Shown here piece after piece: positions 28,509 to 37,956 of a stretch of DNA of 64,000 bases. The first letter of the stretch is position 1. The number at the start of each line of letters is the position of its first letter. The notes beneath the pieces were generated by a model. It ran no database searches. It saw only the letters and a program-made list of their open reading frames with translations, and was not told the DNA's origin. The stretch is from Prevotella bivia DSM 20514 (GTDB taxonomy: Bacteria > Bacteroidota > Bacteroidia > Bacteroidales > Bacteroidaceae). The stretch is taken from assembly GCF_000262545.1 (NCBI RefSeq), contig NZ_JH660660.1, positions 1,892,482 to 1,956,481 on the forward strand, written 5' to 3'. The position numbers and the translations under genes are program-made.

Positions 28509-29549
28509 TTATTTGTTTTTCTTTAATTCTTCTATTTCTTTTTGTAAAGCGTTTAATTGCTTATACATATCAGGCAAACGTTGGAAGATGGCTTGCGACT
28601 TAAAGTAATTGCGCTGAGGCATAGGAGGGGTACCTATGAGTTGTTGTCCATCTTTCAAACTTCCTGGCACACCAGATTGTGCTCCTAAGAATACTTGATT
28701 GCCTATGGTAATGTGTCCTGCTATACCTACTTGTCCACCAAACATACACCATTGTCCTACCTTTGTAGAACCAGCAATGCCTACTTGAGCACTCATTACA
28801 GTGTTTTCACCAATGTCATTATTGTGGGCTATTTGTACAAGGTTATCAAGTTTTACACCCTTACGTAGATAAGTACTTCCCATTGTAGAGCGGTCGACAC
28901 AGGTATTTGCACCAATCTCTACATTATCCTCTATGGTAACGATACCAATTTGTGGGATCTTATCATAGCAATTGTTCTCTGGGTTAGGAGCAAAACCGAA
29001 GCCATCAGCACCAATCACACTTCCTGCATGAATGATTACATTGTTGCCTAATTTGCAACTATGATAAATAGTAGCATTGGGATAAATAATACAATGAGAA
29101 CCGAGGTGGGTGCCATCCATAATAGTAGCATGAGGATATACCATTGTGCCATTGCCTAAAACGACGTTATCACCAATGTAAGCAAAAGCACCAATATAAA
29201 CATCTTTGCCTATTTTTGCTGTTGGGGAAACGAAAGCCATAGAGTCGATGCCTTGTTTCTTTGGCTTCATACTTTCGTATAGTTGTAGAAGTTTAGCTAC
29301 GCAATCACGCGCATTATCAACCTTGATAAGTGTAGCTGTGGTAGGCTGATCAAGTGTGATAGACTTATCAACTAAAACAATTGAAGCCTCAGTGGTATAA
29401 AGATAGTGGGTATATTTTGGGCTAGCTAAGAAAGAAATAGCTCCTTTTTTGCCTTCCTCTATTTTGCAGAAATCATTGATGGTAACATTTTCATCTCCTT
29501 CAATCTGTCCCTGAATAAATTGTGCAATTTGTTTTGCAGAAAATTCCAT
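28509..29549 (-). CDS. lpxD: UDP-3-O-(3-hydroxyacyl)glucosamine N-acyltransferase
   Basis: Third step of lipid A synthesis. An N-terminal uridine-binding domain (residues 1-100) is followed by a long hexapeptide-repeat beta-helix ([20 protein letters not shown] to [19 protein letters not shown]). The catalytic His lies in [15 protein letters not shown]. The C-terminus has a helix with [22 protein letters not shown]. The length is 346 aa. First gene of the lpxD-lpxC/fabZ-lpxA-miaA operon, with its promoter at 29577-29584. Confidence 0.96.
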   Translation of the reverse strand: MEFSAKQIAQFIQGQIEGDENVTINDFCKIEEGKKGAISFLASPKYTHYLYTTEASIVLVDKSITLDQPTTATLIKVDNARDCVAKLLQLYESMKPKKQGIDSMAFVSPTAKIGKDVYIGAFAYIGDNVVLGNGTMVYPHATIMDGTHLGSHCIIYPNATIYHSCKLGNNVIIHAGSVIGADGFGFAPNPENNCYDKIPQIGIVTIEDNVEIGANTCVDRSTMGSTYLRKGVKLDNLVQIAHNNDIGENTVMSAQVGIAGSTKVGQWCMFGGQVGIAGHITIGNQVFLGAQSGVPGSLKDGQQLIGTPPMPQRNYFKSQAIFQRLPDMYKQLNALQKEIEELKKNK

Positions 29550-29576
29550 GCTAAAATATTATGATTGTTTGGAATG

Positions 29577-29584
29577 CAAAGGTA
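29577..29584 (-). promoter_or_regulatory. Bacteroidetes -7 box (TACCTTTG) for the lpxD operon
   Basis: CAAAGGTA on the plus strand reads TACCTTTG on the minus strand, an exact TAnnTTTG, 28 bases before the lpxD ATG. The preceding HD gene ends at 29593. Confidence 0.65.
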
Positions 29585-29592
29585 TAGAAATT

Positions 29593-30816
29593 TTATTGAA
29601 AACGTTGATAACACATATAATATTTCTTTATTTTCTTGGATAGTAGGCTGGTACTTAAAAGATCAGACGCCTCTGCAATATCTTTTAATTCTCCATTGGG
29701 ATAGAGAATACTAATGTGGTCTTCATCGGGATTGTACATATCTTTTTGAAGTGTGTCAACACTCATAAAGTATTTTGCCTCATCAAAACTTATATCTGCT
29801 TTGAGGGCTATTTCTTCTAGCAAATGGGTTTGTTCTTCCACGCTGATGGGTTCTTCTCTCACTTCCACCTTGAAAGGACACCTATTGATAAGGTTTTTAG
29901 CTAGTGTTGATAAGATCTTATCTGGAAGATTTTGCCAATTTTTTAATGCTGTCCAAATGTCGTTATCATCAAGAAGAACATAGTTTTCAAAAGCTTCTTC
30001 ATGATTTATGAAATACTCTTTATCTACTTTTTTTTCAAGAAAATAGAGAAGGGCAGGTGGTGCAAATAATTTCTCTCCACGTTGTACCAATTCTTTTGCT
30101 CTTAACAAAGCATTGATGAGTACTTTCTCGGACGCCACAGTGGTTTTGTGAAGATATACTTGCCAATACATTAATCGGCGTGAGGTGAGGTAATTTTCTA
30201 TGGAGTAGATGCCTTTTGCGTCTACTACGAGTGTGTCATCCACTATATTGAGCATCTTGATGATACGTGCCGAGCCTACACTCGCCTCGTTTACTCCCGT
30301 AAAGAAGCTATCTCGGCGAAGATAATCAAGACGGTCCATATCAAGTTGGCTACTAATGAGCTGGTGTAAAAACTTCTTTGGATAAGTATTCTTAAAAATG
30401 GAGATAGCAAGGGTTAAAGCTCCGTTCTGCTCTTTATTCATCTTCTCCATCATCATCAATGATATGTCTTCGTGCGAGATACCATTGATGAGCGTATGCT
30501 CCAATACGTGGGAGAAGGGTCCATGCCCTATGTCGTGCATAAGGATAGCGGCTTCTACGGCTTCGGCTTCACTATCAAAGATGAAAATCCCCTTTTGTTC
30601 AAGTGTGAGAATTGCTTGTGTCATAAGGTGAAAAGCACCTAATGAGTGTTGAAATCGTGTGTGTTGCGCTCCTGGATAAACCTCTGAAGCTAGCCCATTT
30701 TGCTTTATCCTTCTAAGCCTTTGCATAAAAGGATGCTTTACAATATTCAATAATAATCCTTTGGGTACATTGATAAAACCAAACACAGGGTCGATAATAA
30801 TTTTGCTTTCGCTCAT
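29593..30816 (-). CDS. HD-domain phosphohydrolase (dNTPase-like)
   Basis: A metal-dependent phosphohydrolase. The start at ATG 30816 gives MSESKIIIDPVFGFI; the frame to 30879 would add an unlikely extension. The motif chain QRLRRIKQNG, TRFQHSLGAFHL, HDIGHGPFSHVLEH and DMDRLDYLRRDSFFTG is that of HD/SAMHD1-like enzymes. These hydrolyse dNTPs or other nucleotides; the substrate is not shown. The length is 407 aa, cytoplasmic. It lies between the lpxD operon and pyrF and is separated from pyrF by a strong terminator. Confidence 0.9.
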   Translation of the reverse strand: MSESKIIIDPVFGFINVPKGLLLNIVKHPFMQRLRRIKQNGLASEVYPGAQHTRFQHSLGAFHLMTQAILTLEQKGIFIFDSEAEAVEAAILMHDIGHGPFSHVLEHTLINGISHEDISLMMMEKMNKEQNGALTLAISIFKNTYPKKFLHQLISSQLDMDRLDYLRRDSFFTGVNEASVGSARIIKMLNIVDDTLVVDAKGIYSIENYLTSRRLMYWQVYLHKTTVASEKVLINALLRAKELVQRGEKLFAPPALLYFLEKKVDKEYFINHEEAFENYVLLDDNDIWTALKNWQNLPDKILSTLAKNLINRCPFKVEVREEPISVEEQTHLLEEIALKADISFDEAKYFMSVDTLQKDMYNPDEDHISILYPNGELKDIAEASDLLSTSLLSKKIKKYYMCYQRFQ

Positions 30817-30936
30817 ACTTTTGTTGTTCTTTGCAAGTTTTAAGTGGAAAGGGTGGAGATCTTTTGCATGAAGGCTCAATGTGTTTAACTGAAAAGCTCA
30901 AGGACTTTCAGGAAGAAGATCAAGGAATTTTGAAAA

Positions 30937-30978
30937 AAAATCTATACTCCAGAACTATTTTTCTCAAGTATAGATTTT
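30937..30978 (-). terminator. Intrinsic terminator of pyrF
   Basis: A 12-bp stem (AAAATCTATACT at 30937-30948 with its complement at 30967-30978) lies right behind the pyrF stop. On the minus strand it runs into eight T residues. Confidence 0.9.
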
Positions 30979-30984
30979 ATTTTG

Positions 30985-31809
30985 TTATGCGAGCTTCTCT
31001 AGCTCTAGTGCCATTTCTTGTTGCATCTCGTGTGCTTTTTCACCTGCTACTTTAGCATAGTTTTCGGTGTTATCGGCATAGATAATGCCACGCGAAGAGT
31101 TTACCAATAAGCCACATTCTTTGATAATACCATATTTGCATACTTCAGAAAGGCTTCCTCCTTGCGCGCCAACACCTGGAACTAGCAAGAAATGATTAGG
31201 AACAAGTTTACGAATATCCTTAAACATTGCTCCTTGCGTTGCCCCCACTACATACATCATATTTCTTTCATTGCCCCATTCTTGCGTTTTCATTAATACC
31301 TTTTCGAATAAACGTTCTTGATTTTTATTCTCGAATAATTGAAAATCCTGACTACCTTTGTTAGAGGTAAGGGCTAGCACGATAGTCCATTTTCCTTCAT
31401 ATTCTAAGAAAGGCTTAATAGAGTCTTCGCCCATGTAGGGAGCAACGGTAAGTGAGTCAATGTCGTATTCTTCAAAGAAGGTACGTGCATACATGCTCGA
31501 AGTATTACCAATATCGCCACGCTTTGCATCGGCAATAATGAAGTGATGAGGATAAGATACCTTTAGATATTTCACTGTTTTCTCAAATGCTAACATACCC
31601 TTTATACCTAAGCTCTCATAGAAAGCCAAGTTTGGTTTGTATGCTACACAATAGGGTGCAGTAGCATCAATGATAGCTTTGTTGAACGCAAAGATAGGAT
31701 CTTCCTCGTTTGCTAAGCAAGTAGGGAGTTTTCTGATGTCTGTATCTAGCCCTACACATAAGAAAGTTTTCTTCTTAAAGATTTGCTCTACTAGTTGTTC
31801 TCTAGTCAT
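30985..31809 (-). CDS. pyrF: Orotidine 5'-phosphate decarboxylase (type 2)
   Basis: Last step of UMP synthesis. [14 protein letters not shown] near the N-terminus and [14 protein letters not shown] carry the catalytic Asp-Lys-Asp set. [15 protein letters not shown] and [11 protein letters not shown] bind the phosphate. The length of 274 aa is that of the longer, type 2 enzyme. It follows prfA by 40 bases with a terminator behind it, so prfA-pyrF form the end of a transcript. Cytoplasmic. Confidence 0.95.
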   Translation of the reverse strand: MTREQLVEQIFKKKTFLCVGLDTDIRKLPTCLANEEDPIFAFNKAIIDATAPYCVAYKPNLAFYESLGIKGMLAFEKTVKYLKVSYPHHFIIADAKRGDIGNTSSMYARTFFEEYDIDSLTVAPYMGEDSIKPFLEYEGKWTIVLALTSNKGSQDFQLFENKNQERLFEKVLMKTQEWGNERNMMYVVGATQGAMFKDIRKLVPNHFLLVPGVGAQGGSLSEVCKYGIIKECGLLVNSSRGIIYADNTENYAKVAGEKAHEMQQEMALELEKLA

Positions 31810-31849
31810 ATCTCTATTTCGTATTTAAGATAAATATTAAAGAAAGCCT

Positions 31850-32962
31850 TTATAGATCGGCCTCCTTCATCTTTTCTGCATTCTCTGCCACGGTAAGGGC
31901 ATCGATCATTTCTTGAATATTACCATTCATAAAACCAGGAAGATCGTGGGTGGTATAGCCAATACGATGATCGGTAACACGACCTTGAGGATAGTTGTAA
32001 GTACGTATCTTTGCCGAACGGTCGCCCGTTGATACCAAACTCTTACGGCGATTAGCAATGTCATCTACATACTTCTGATGCTCACGGTCGTAAATAAATG
32101 TGCGCAAACGTGATAATGCACGCTCCTTATTCTTAGGTTGATCGCGTGTTTCGGTACACTCTATTAGTATTTCCTCCACTTCTCCCGTATTAGGGTTCTT
32201 CCAAGGATAACGTAAACGCACACCCGATTCTACCTTGTTTACATTCTGACCACCTGCACCACTCGAACGGAAGGTATCCCACTTAATATCGCCTTCGTTA
32301 ATGTTTACTTCAAACCTGTCGGCTTCGGGCAATACCGCTACTGTTGCAGCCGATGTTTGCATACGTCCTTGTGTATCTGTAGAAGGCACGCGCTGAACAC
32401 GATGCACCCCTGACTCATACTTCAAAATGCCATAAACGCCATCACCAGACACTGCAAAGTCGATTTCTTTAAATCCACCTACAGCACCCTCGTTCACATC
32501 AGTAACCGATAATGTCCAGCCCTTTTTATCGCAAAAACGCTTGTACATATTAAAGATGTCGCCAGCAAAGAGTGCTGCTTCGTCTCCACCCGTACCAGCA
32601 CGCACCTCCATTTGAACATTCTTTGCATCTTCAGGATCTTTTGGTACCAGCAAAATCTTAATTTCTTCCTCAAGCTTTGGTTGTAGTGTTTCGTTCTCGC
32701 TCAGCTCCTCTCGAGCCATTTCCTTCATATCGGGATCACTCTCGTTAGCAAGAATATCCTTAGCTTCTTTGATAGTAGAAAGGCAAGCTATATAACGCTT
32801 ACGCGCGTCCATAATGTCGCCTAGATCCTTGTATTCGCGAGTAAGTTTTACATATCTAGCTTGATCGCCGATAACATCGGGGTCGGTAATAAGTGTAGAA
32901 ACTTCTTCAAATCGTGCTTCTAGGCCATCTAGTTTGTCTAAAATGCTATTATTCTCTGGCAT
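31850..32962 (-). CDS. prfA: Peptide chain release factor 1
   Basis: Terminates translation at UAA and UAG. The tripeptide motif is PST at residues 193-195, the PxT form of RF1 rather than the SPF of RF2. GGQ is at 237-239 in SSGAGGQNVNKVESG, the hydrolysis motif, and VRAGTGGDEAALFAGD is in domain 1. The length is 370 aa. It lies 60 bases behind purM and 40 bases before pyrF on the same strand. Confidence 0.96.
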   Translation of the reverse strand: MPENNSILDKLDGLEARFEEVSTLITDPDVIGDQARYVKLTREYKDLGDIMDARKRYIACLSTIKEAKDILANESDPDMKEMAREELSENETLQPKLEEEIKILLVPKDPEDAKNVQMEVRAGTGGDEAALFAGDIFNMYKRFCDKKGWTLSVTDVNEGAVGGFKEIDFAVSGDGVYGILKYESGVHRVQRVPSTDTQGRMQTSAATVAVLPEADRFEVNINEGDIKWDTFRSSGAGGQNVNKVESGVRLRYPWKNPNTGEVEEILIECTETRDQPKNKERALSRLRTFIYDREHQKYVDDIANRRKSLVSTGDRSAKIRTYNYPQGRVTDHRIGYTTHDLPGFMNGNIQEMIDALTVAENAEKMKEADL

Positions 32963-33021
32963 ATATTTTTTCTTTTAATGAGCAATAATGTGCGCTTTAC
33001 GGCACTTATAAACGCATAATC

Positions 33022-34185
33022 TTAATAATTAAATTCTCCAAATTCTGATTTAATGGTAAGACGCTTCTTCCCTTCTTCAATATGTCCTATCACCTGTGCA
33101 TCAATGTTAAACGACTTGCTTATAGCAATGATGCTCTCGGCTAGTTCTGGGCGAACGTATATTTCCATTCTGTGTCCCATATTGAATACTTGATACATTT
33201 CTTTCCAATCAGTACCACTACATTCTTTAATGGCTCTGAACAAAGGAGGAATTGGGAACATATTATCCTTTACTACCTTACAATTCTCACCCACAAAGTG
33301 GAGTACCTTTGTTTGAGCGCCACCAGTACAATGTACCATACCGTGAATTTCCGAACGATGCTCGTCTAATATCTTTTTAATAACAGGAGCGTAGGTTCTT
33401 GTAGGTGAAAGCACGAGCATTCCCGCATTTACGGGGCTTCCTTCCACCTCTTCGGTTAGCCTATACTTGCCACTATATACTAACTCTTCTGGTACAGCAT
33501 GATCATAGCTTTCAGGATAATTTTCGGCAAGATACTTAGCAAATACATCATGGCGAGCACTTGTTAAACCATTGCTGCCCATACCACCATTATATCTGTC
33601 TTCGTATGTGGCTTGCCCCGTAGAGCTCAATCCTACTATAACATCTCCCGGACAAATATTTGCATTGTCAATAACATCGGCACGTTTCATACGACAAGTA
33701 ACGGTAGAGTCTACGATAATGGTACGTACTAAGTCGCCCACATCAGCGGTTTCGCCTCCAGTGGGATAGATACCAATTCCCATTTCGCGCATACTTGCCA
33801 AAAGATCATCAGTACCATTGATAATGGCAGAAATAACCTCACCCGGGATAAGCATCTTATTGCGTCCAATGGTAGAAGATACTAGAATATTATCCACCGC
33901 ACCTACGCAAAGCAAGTCGTCGGTGTTCATTACGATCGCATCTTGTGCAATACCTTTCCATACGCTAATATCTCCTGTTTCTTTCCAATACATATAAGCC
34001 AATGCCGACTTTGTACCTGCGCCATCGGCGTGCATAATGTTGCAATATTCAGGATCACCTCCTAGTACATCGGGGATAATTTTACAAAAAGCTTGTGGGT
34101 ATAATCCTTTATCAATATTTTTGATAGCGTTATGCACATCTTCTTTTGCGGCACTTACGCCTCGCATCATGTATCTATTGTCCAT
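33022..34185 (-). CDS. purM: Phosphoribosylformylglycinamidine cyclo-ligase (AIR synthase)
   Basis: Closes the imidazole ring in purine synthesis with ATP. MHADGAGTKSALAYMYWKETGD and DLLCVGAVDNILVSSTIGRN are PurM-type metal and ATP contacts. PTGGETADVGDLV and GLSSTGQATYEDRYNGGMGSNGLTSAR follow in the usual order. At 387 aa it is longer than the 345-aa E. coli protein; this is the longer Bacteroidetes form. It sits 44 bases behind aroE and 60 bases before prfA. Cytoplasmic. Confidence 0.93.
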   Translation of the reverse strand: MDNRYMMRGVSAAKEDVHNAIKNIDKGLYPQAFCKIIPDVLGGDPEYCNIMHADGAGTKSALAYMYWKETGDISVWKGIAQDAIVMNTDDLLCVGAVDNILVSSTIGRNKMLIPGEVISAIINGTDDLLASMREMGIGIYPTGGETADVGDLVRTIIVDSTVTCRMKRADVIDNANICPGDVIVGLSSTGQATYEDRYNGGMGSNGLTSARHDVFAKYLAENYPESYDHAVPEELVYSGKYRLTEEVEGSPVNAGMLVLSPTRTYAPVIKKILDEHRSEIHGMVHCTGGAQTKVLHFVGENCKVVKDNMFPIPPLFRAIKECSGTDWKEMYQVFNMGHRMEIYVRPELAESIIAISKSFNIDAQVIGHIEEGKKRLTIKSEFGEFNY

Positions 34186-34229
34186 GTCTTTTTTATTATC
34201 TATGATATTTTTAAAAGCACTTTCTCTTT

Positions 34230-34979
34230 TTATTCTTTACCATGCCAAAACTCCCAACTGGCAAAAGCTTGAAGTAAAAGCATCTCAAGTCCATTCTTTA
34301 CCGTAGCCCCTTGCGCTGCTCCTTTTTTCATAAAGAGCGTTTGATCGGGGTTATAGATAAGGTCGTAAAGAATGGTTTTAGTGTTCATTGCCTCGTAAGG
34401 GAGCTTAGGGCATGTTTCTACATTAGGATACATGCCTAGTGGAGTGCAATTCACAATGACATTATAGTCTTTGATGATTTCGGGGGTTATCTTTTCGTAT
34501 GAAATTTCTTCTAACATTGGCTTTCTCGATACGAGTTTCGTATCTAACCCTAACGACTTCAATCCATAGTTGATGGCTTTTGCTGCACCCCCTGTACCCA
34601 GTACAAGTGCTTTCTTATGCCAGTGGGGCATGAGTAGCGGTTCAATGCTTTGTGTAAATCCAATCACATCACTATTAAATCCCTTCAATATGGTTTTATG
34701 ACCTTTGCGTGTTATGCGTATCACGTTCACAGCACCAATGGCTTTGGCTTCAGGACTTATTTCGTCAAGATAGGGTATTATTTGTTCTTTGTAGGGTATA
34801 GTAACATTGAGACCTTTTAACTCGGGGTTGAGTGCTAAAATCTCTGTAAGGTCTTCTATTGAAGGGATTTCAAAGTTGATATACTTTGCGTTAATTCCTT
34901 CGTTTTGAAATTTCTCGTTAAAGTACCCAATAGAGAAAGAATGCCCTAATGGATAGCCAATAAGTCCATATTTATCCAT
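34230..34979 (-). CDS. aroE: Shikimate dehydrogenase
   Basis: Reduces 3-dehydroshikimate with NADPH. LIGYPLGHSFSIGYFNEKF binds the substrate and LNVTIPYKEQI carries the catalytic Lys (VTIPYK). The NADP loop is LVLGTGGAAKAINYGLKSLG, and VNCTPLGMYPN and GLEMLLLQAFASWEFW close the fold. The length of 249 aa is slightly short of the E. coli 272 aa, typical of Bacteroidetes. It lies 24 bases behind ubiE. Cytoplasmic. Confidence 0.94.
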   Translation of the reverse strand: MDKYGLIGYPLGHSFSIGYFNEKFQNEGINAKYINFEIPSIEDLTEILALNPELKGLNVTIPYKEQIIPYLDEISPEAKAIGAVNVIRITRKGHKTILKGFNSDVIGFTQSIEPLLMPHWHKKALVLGTGGAAKAINYGLKSLGLDTKLVSRKPMLEEISYEKITPEIIKDYNVIVNCTPLGMYPNVETCPKLPYEAMNTKTILYDLIYNPDQTLFMKKGAAQGATVKNGLEMLLLQAFASWEFWHGKE

Positions 34980-35003
34980 ATTTTGCGTTGTTTCGTGTGA
35001 ATA

Positions 35004-35738
35004 TTATTTCTCAGCTAAATACATGGTGCAAATGCCAAAGGTAAGTCGTTTAAAGGAAGCTTTACTAAACCCTGCTTTTTTAAATATTTGCATCATTTCT
35101 TCTCCTTGTGGAAAAGCTTCTATGGTTTTGTTTAAATATTCGTAAGCACTCTTATCCTTCGAGATAATACGCCCGTATGTGGGCAATATGGTGCTAGAAT
35201 AAATACGAAAGAGTTGCTTCATAGGGAATGACACAGGTGTAGTTAGTTCCACTATACTCAAGTGTCCCCCCTTTTTAAGTACACGACATATTTCCGACAA
35301 CCCCTTATCCAAGCTTTGGAAATTGCGGATACCGAAGGCAGCCGTTACCGCATCGAAGGCATTATCCTCGAAAGTAAGGTTCAGACAATCTTCTTTCTGA
35401 AAGGCAATTACCTCTGAAAGCCCCTCTTGCTTTACCTTCTCGCGCCCAATAGCCATCATACCCTCTGAAATGTCAGCACCAATAAGACTTGTAGGTTTTA
35501 GCATTTTAGCCGAGAGGATGGCAAAATCGCCCGTACCCGTGGCAATGTCTAATATGCGCTGAGGTTTATAAGGTGCTATTTGTGCAATAGCTTTACGCCG
35601 CCATCCCTTATCAATATCCCACGAAAGATGGTGGTTGAGCTTATCATAGGTTGGGGCAATGTTATCAAACATTGTCTCCACGAGTTTTGCTTTGTCACCA
35701 TTGCCATCGTAAGGCTTTATCTTCTCTTGTTCGTACAC
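35004..35738 (-). CDS. ubiE: Demethylmenaquinone methyltransferase (UbiE/MenG)
   Basis: Methylates demethylmenaquinone with SAM, the last step to menaquinone; Bacteroidales make menaquinone only, so the MenG role applies. The protein starts at a GTG (35738), as no ATG is in frame nearby. Signatures: [33 protein letters not shown] (SAM loop) and [25 protein letters not shown]. The length is 244 aa. First of the ubiE-aroE-purM-prfA-pyrF run; a hairpin at 35784-35824 separates it from purC. Confidence 0.94.
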   Translation of the reverse strand: MYEQEKIKPYDGNGDKAKLVETMFDNIAPTYDKLNHHLSWDIDKGWRRKAIAQIAPYKPQRILDIATGTGDFAILSAKMLKPTSLIGADISEGMMAIGREKVKQEGLSEVIAFQKEDCLNLTFEDNAFDAVTAAFGIRNFQSLDKGLSEICRVLKKGGHLSIVELTTPVSFPMKQLFRIYSSTILPTYGRIISKDKSAYEYLNKTIEAFPQGEEMMQIFKKAGFSKASFKRLTFGICTMYLAEK

Positions 35739-35783
35739 TCTTTTAAAATATTTCTTTGTATATATTATAATATATAATGGTAG

Positions 35784-35824
35784 AGTCTCATAAGGAGGGA
35801 TATTATTCCTTACCTTATGAGACT
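35784..35824 (-). terminator. Hairpin between purC and ubiE
   Basis: A 12-bp stem (AGTCTCATAAGG at 35784-35795 with its complement at 35813-35824) lies 23 bases behind the purC stop. A T-rich run is on the plus side only, so it may act as a terminator in either role. Confidence 0.65.
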
Positions 35825-35846
35825 TTTATGTTTTATTCTACAAATG

Positions 35847-36797
35847 CTACTTGCGTTCAGCCAAGTATGCCTTTACGTTTTTCTCTATGCGTTCTGCAAT
35901 ATCGCCATCGTATTCCTTCTTCTCGAAGTTTTCGCCTGTGATATGCTCGTATAGTTCTATATAACGATCACTCACCGTTTCTGCATATTCGTCGGTAATC
36001 TCTGGTATTACTTGTCCTGGTTCGTTCATAAAGTTGTGTTCGATAAGCCACTGGCGCACAAATTCCTTTGATAGTTGGCGTTGAGGCTCACCCTTTTCAA
36101 ACTTCTCTTCATAGCCTTCTGCATAGAAATAACGGCTAGAGTCAGGAGTATGGATCTCGTCGATGAGGTAGCACTGACCATCGCGCTTGCCAAATTCGTA
36201 TTTTGTATCTACCAAGATCAAACCTTGCTTAGCTGCAATTTCTTGTCCACGTGCAAAGATTTTTCTTGTCCAATCTTCTATAATGTTATAATCTTCCTCT
36301 GAAACAATGCCTTGTGCAATGATTTCTTCGCGAGAAATATTCAAGTCATGACCCTCATCGGCTTTTGTTGTAGGGGTGATAATGGGTTCTGGGAAACGCT
36401 CGTTCTCACGCATACCATCAGGAAGCTTCACACCACATATCTCGCGGCATCCCTTTTGATACTCTCTCCAAGCCGAACCTGTAAGGATAGAGCGGATAAT
36501 CATTTCTACGCGGAAACCTTCACACTTCAAACCTACTGTAACCATAGGGTCAGGAGTAGCTAACTTCCAATTAGGGCAGATGTCTGTAGTTTGATCCAAA
36601 AACTTAGCTGCAATTTGGTTTAATACTTGTCCTTTAAAGGGAATACCCTTTGGTAATACCACATCGAAGGCAGAGATACGGTCGGTTGCCACCATTACGA
36701 TTAAGTCGTCATTGATGTTGTAAACATCGCGAACTTTGCCATGATAAACGCTCTTTTGTCCTTCGAAGTTGAAGTTGGTTTGTGTTAATGCTTTCAT
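35847..36797 (-). CDS. purC: Phosphoribosylaminoimidazole-succinocarboxamide synthase (SAICAR synthase)
   Basis: Joins CAIR and aspartate with ATP in purine synthesis. The start at ATG 36797 gives [26 protein letters not shown], with the GKVRDVY motif at the expected place; the frame to 36845 adds 16 unlikely residues. Further motifs: [35 protein letters not shown] and [28 protein letters not shown]. At 316 aa it is the longer type. It follows phoH by 93 bases. Cytoplasmic. Confidence 0.95.
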   Translation of the reverse strand: MKALTQTNFNFEGQKSVYHGKVRDVYNINDDLIVMVATDRISAFDVVLPKGIPFKGQVLNQIAAKFLDQTTDICPNWKLATPDPMVTVGLKCEGFRVEMIIRSILTGSAWREYQKGCREICGVKLPDGMRENERFPEPIITPTTKADEGHDLNISREEIIAQGIVSEEDYNIIEDWTRKIFARGQEIAAKQGLILVDTKYEFGKRDGQCYLIDEIHTPDSSRYFYAEGYEEKFEKGEPQRQLSKEFVRQWLIEHNFMNEPGQVIPEITDEYAETVSDRYIELYEHITGENFEKKEYDGDIAERIEKNVKAYLAERK

Positions 36798-36890
36798 TTC
36801 TGTGCAATTAAAATGTTTGGCGTGTTCTTTATTAAAAAGTTTCACACCATGGGTTGTTTTGTTGTTTTTATATAAAATGCGAAGTTTTTT

Positions 36891-37844
36891 TTATTTCTTC
36901 GCGGCTTTATCTTTATCGTATGCTTCGTAGGCATTTACGATGCGTGTTACCAGCTTGTGGCGCACGATGTCTTTAGCCTCTAGCTCTATTACGCTAATCC
37001 CCTCGGTATGTCCAAGAATGCTCAATGCTTCCCGAAGCCCACTTTTTTGCTCACGTGGCAAATCAATCTGTGTCATATCTCCTGTGATGATCATCTTCGA
37101 GTTCCATCCCATTCTTGTGAGAAACATTCTTATTTGGGCAGGAGTGGTGTTTTGCGCCTCGTCCAATATCACAATAGCATCGCTCAGCGTTCTACCTCGC
37201 ATAAAGGCTAGCGGAGCTATTTGTATAATGCGCTTGTCCAGCATGTCCTGAAGCTTTGTGGCAGGGATCATATCTTCTAGTGCATCGTATAAGGGCTGTA
37301 GATAAGGGTCGATCTTATCCTTCATGTCGCCGGGCAAGAAACCTAACTTTTCCCCTGCTTCCACCGCTGGGCGTGAGAGGATAATCTTCTTTACCGTTTT
37401 CTCTTTCAGAGCTTTCACGGCAAGGGCTATACTTAGATAAGTTTTACCCGTACCAGCAGGACCTACAGCAAACATCATATCGCTTTTTTCAAAAGCATCG
37501 ATCAATGCTTGTTGGTTAGCCGAACGTCCTTTGATAGGACGCCCTGTTACCGAATAAACCAAAACATCCTTGACAGCATCGGCTTTGGTTTGTTTGCCTT
37601 TAATGATGTCAAGGATGTCTTCAGAGGAAAGCGTGTTATATTTTACAACATGCTGGCGAATACGCTCAATGCTTTCCTCTATCTTTGCCATTTCTTCCTC
37701 ATCGCCTAGAACGCGAATCACATTATCGCGCGCCACAATACGTAGTTTTGGGAAGAGCGATTTTATCATGAGCAGGTGTTCGTTGCCTACTCCATAGAAA
37801 GTAACAGGGTCTATATCCTCTAAGATAATATGCTTCTCTATCAA
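36891..37844 (-). CDS. PhoH-family ATPase (PhoH/YbeZ-like)
   Basis: An ATPase linked to RNA metabolism and ribosome maturation (YbeZ group). The N-terminal KH-like part (residues 1-85) precedes the core with Walker A GPAGTGKTYLS, ILSRPAVEAGEKLGFLPGDMKDKIDPYLQPLYDAL and Walker B IVILDEAQNTTPAQ, and then GWNSKMIITGDMTQIDLP. The start is TTG at 37844: no ATG is in frame after the -7 box at 37873-37880. The length is 317 aa. Cytoplasmic. Confidence 0.93.
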   Translation of the reverse strand: MIEKHIILEDIDPVTFYGVGNEHLLMIKSLFPKLRIVARDNVIRVLGDEEEMAKIEESIERIRQHVVKYNTLSSEDILDIIKGKQTKADAVKDVLVYSVTGRPIKGRSANQQALIDAFEKSDMMFAVGPAGTGKTYLSIALAVKALKEKTVKKIILSRPAVEAGEKLGFLPGDMKDKIDPYLQPLYDALEDMIPATKLQDMLDKRIIQIAPLAFMRGRTLSDAIVILDEAQNTTPAQIRMFLTRMGWNSKMIITGDMTQIDLPREQKSGLREALSILGHTEGISVIELEAKDIVRHKLVTRIVNAYEAYDKDKAAKK

Positions 37845-37872
37845 GTCGATATGCTTTATTTTTATGCAAGGG

Positions 37873-37880
37873 CAAAGTTA
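37873..37880 (-). promoter_or_regulatory. Bacteroidetes -7 box (TAACTTTG) for the phoH gene
   Basis: CAAAGTTA on the plus strand is TAACTTTG on the minus strand. It gives a start of transcription near 37866 and a short leader of about 20 bases before the TTG. Confidence 0.6.
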
Positions 37881-37943
37881 CTACAAAATCCTTATACTAG
37901 CAAATAATTCTTAATTCTTAATTTCCTTTTTATCAATTCTTAT

Positions 37944-37951
37944 TACCTTTG
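37944..37951 (+). promoter_or_regulatory. Bacteroidetes -7 box (TACCTTTG), start-codon-proximal
   Basis: TACCTTTG is an exact TAnnTTTG match ending only 5 bases before the ATG at 37957. Transcription would begin at or next to the start codon, so the mRNA could be leaderless. Confidence 0.55.
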
Positions 37952-37956
37952 CGTTT

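Noticed and set aside
31850..32962. Reading this gene as release factor 2
   Set aside because: The recognition motif is PST at 193-195, the PxT form of RF1, not SPF.
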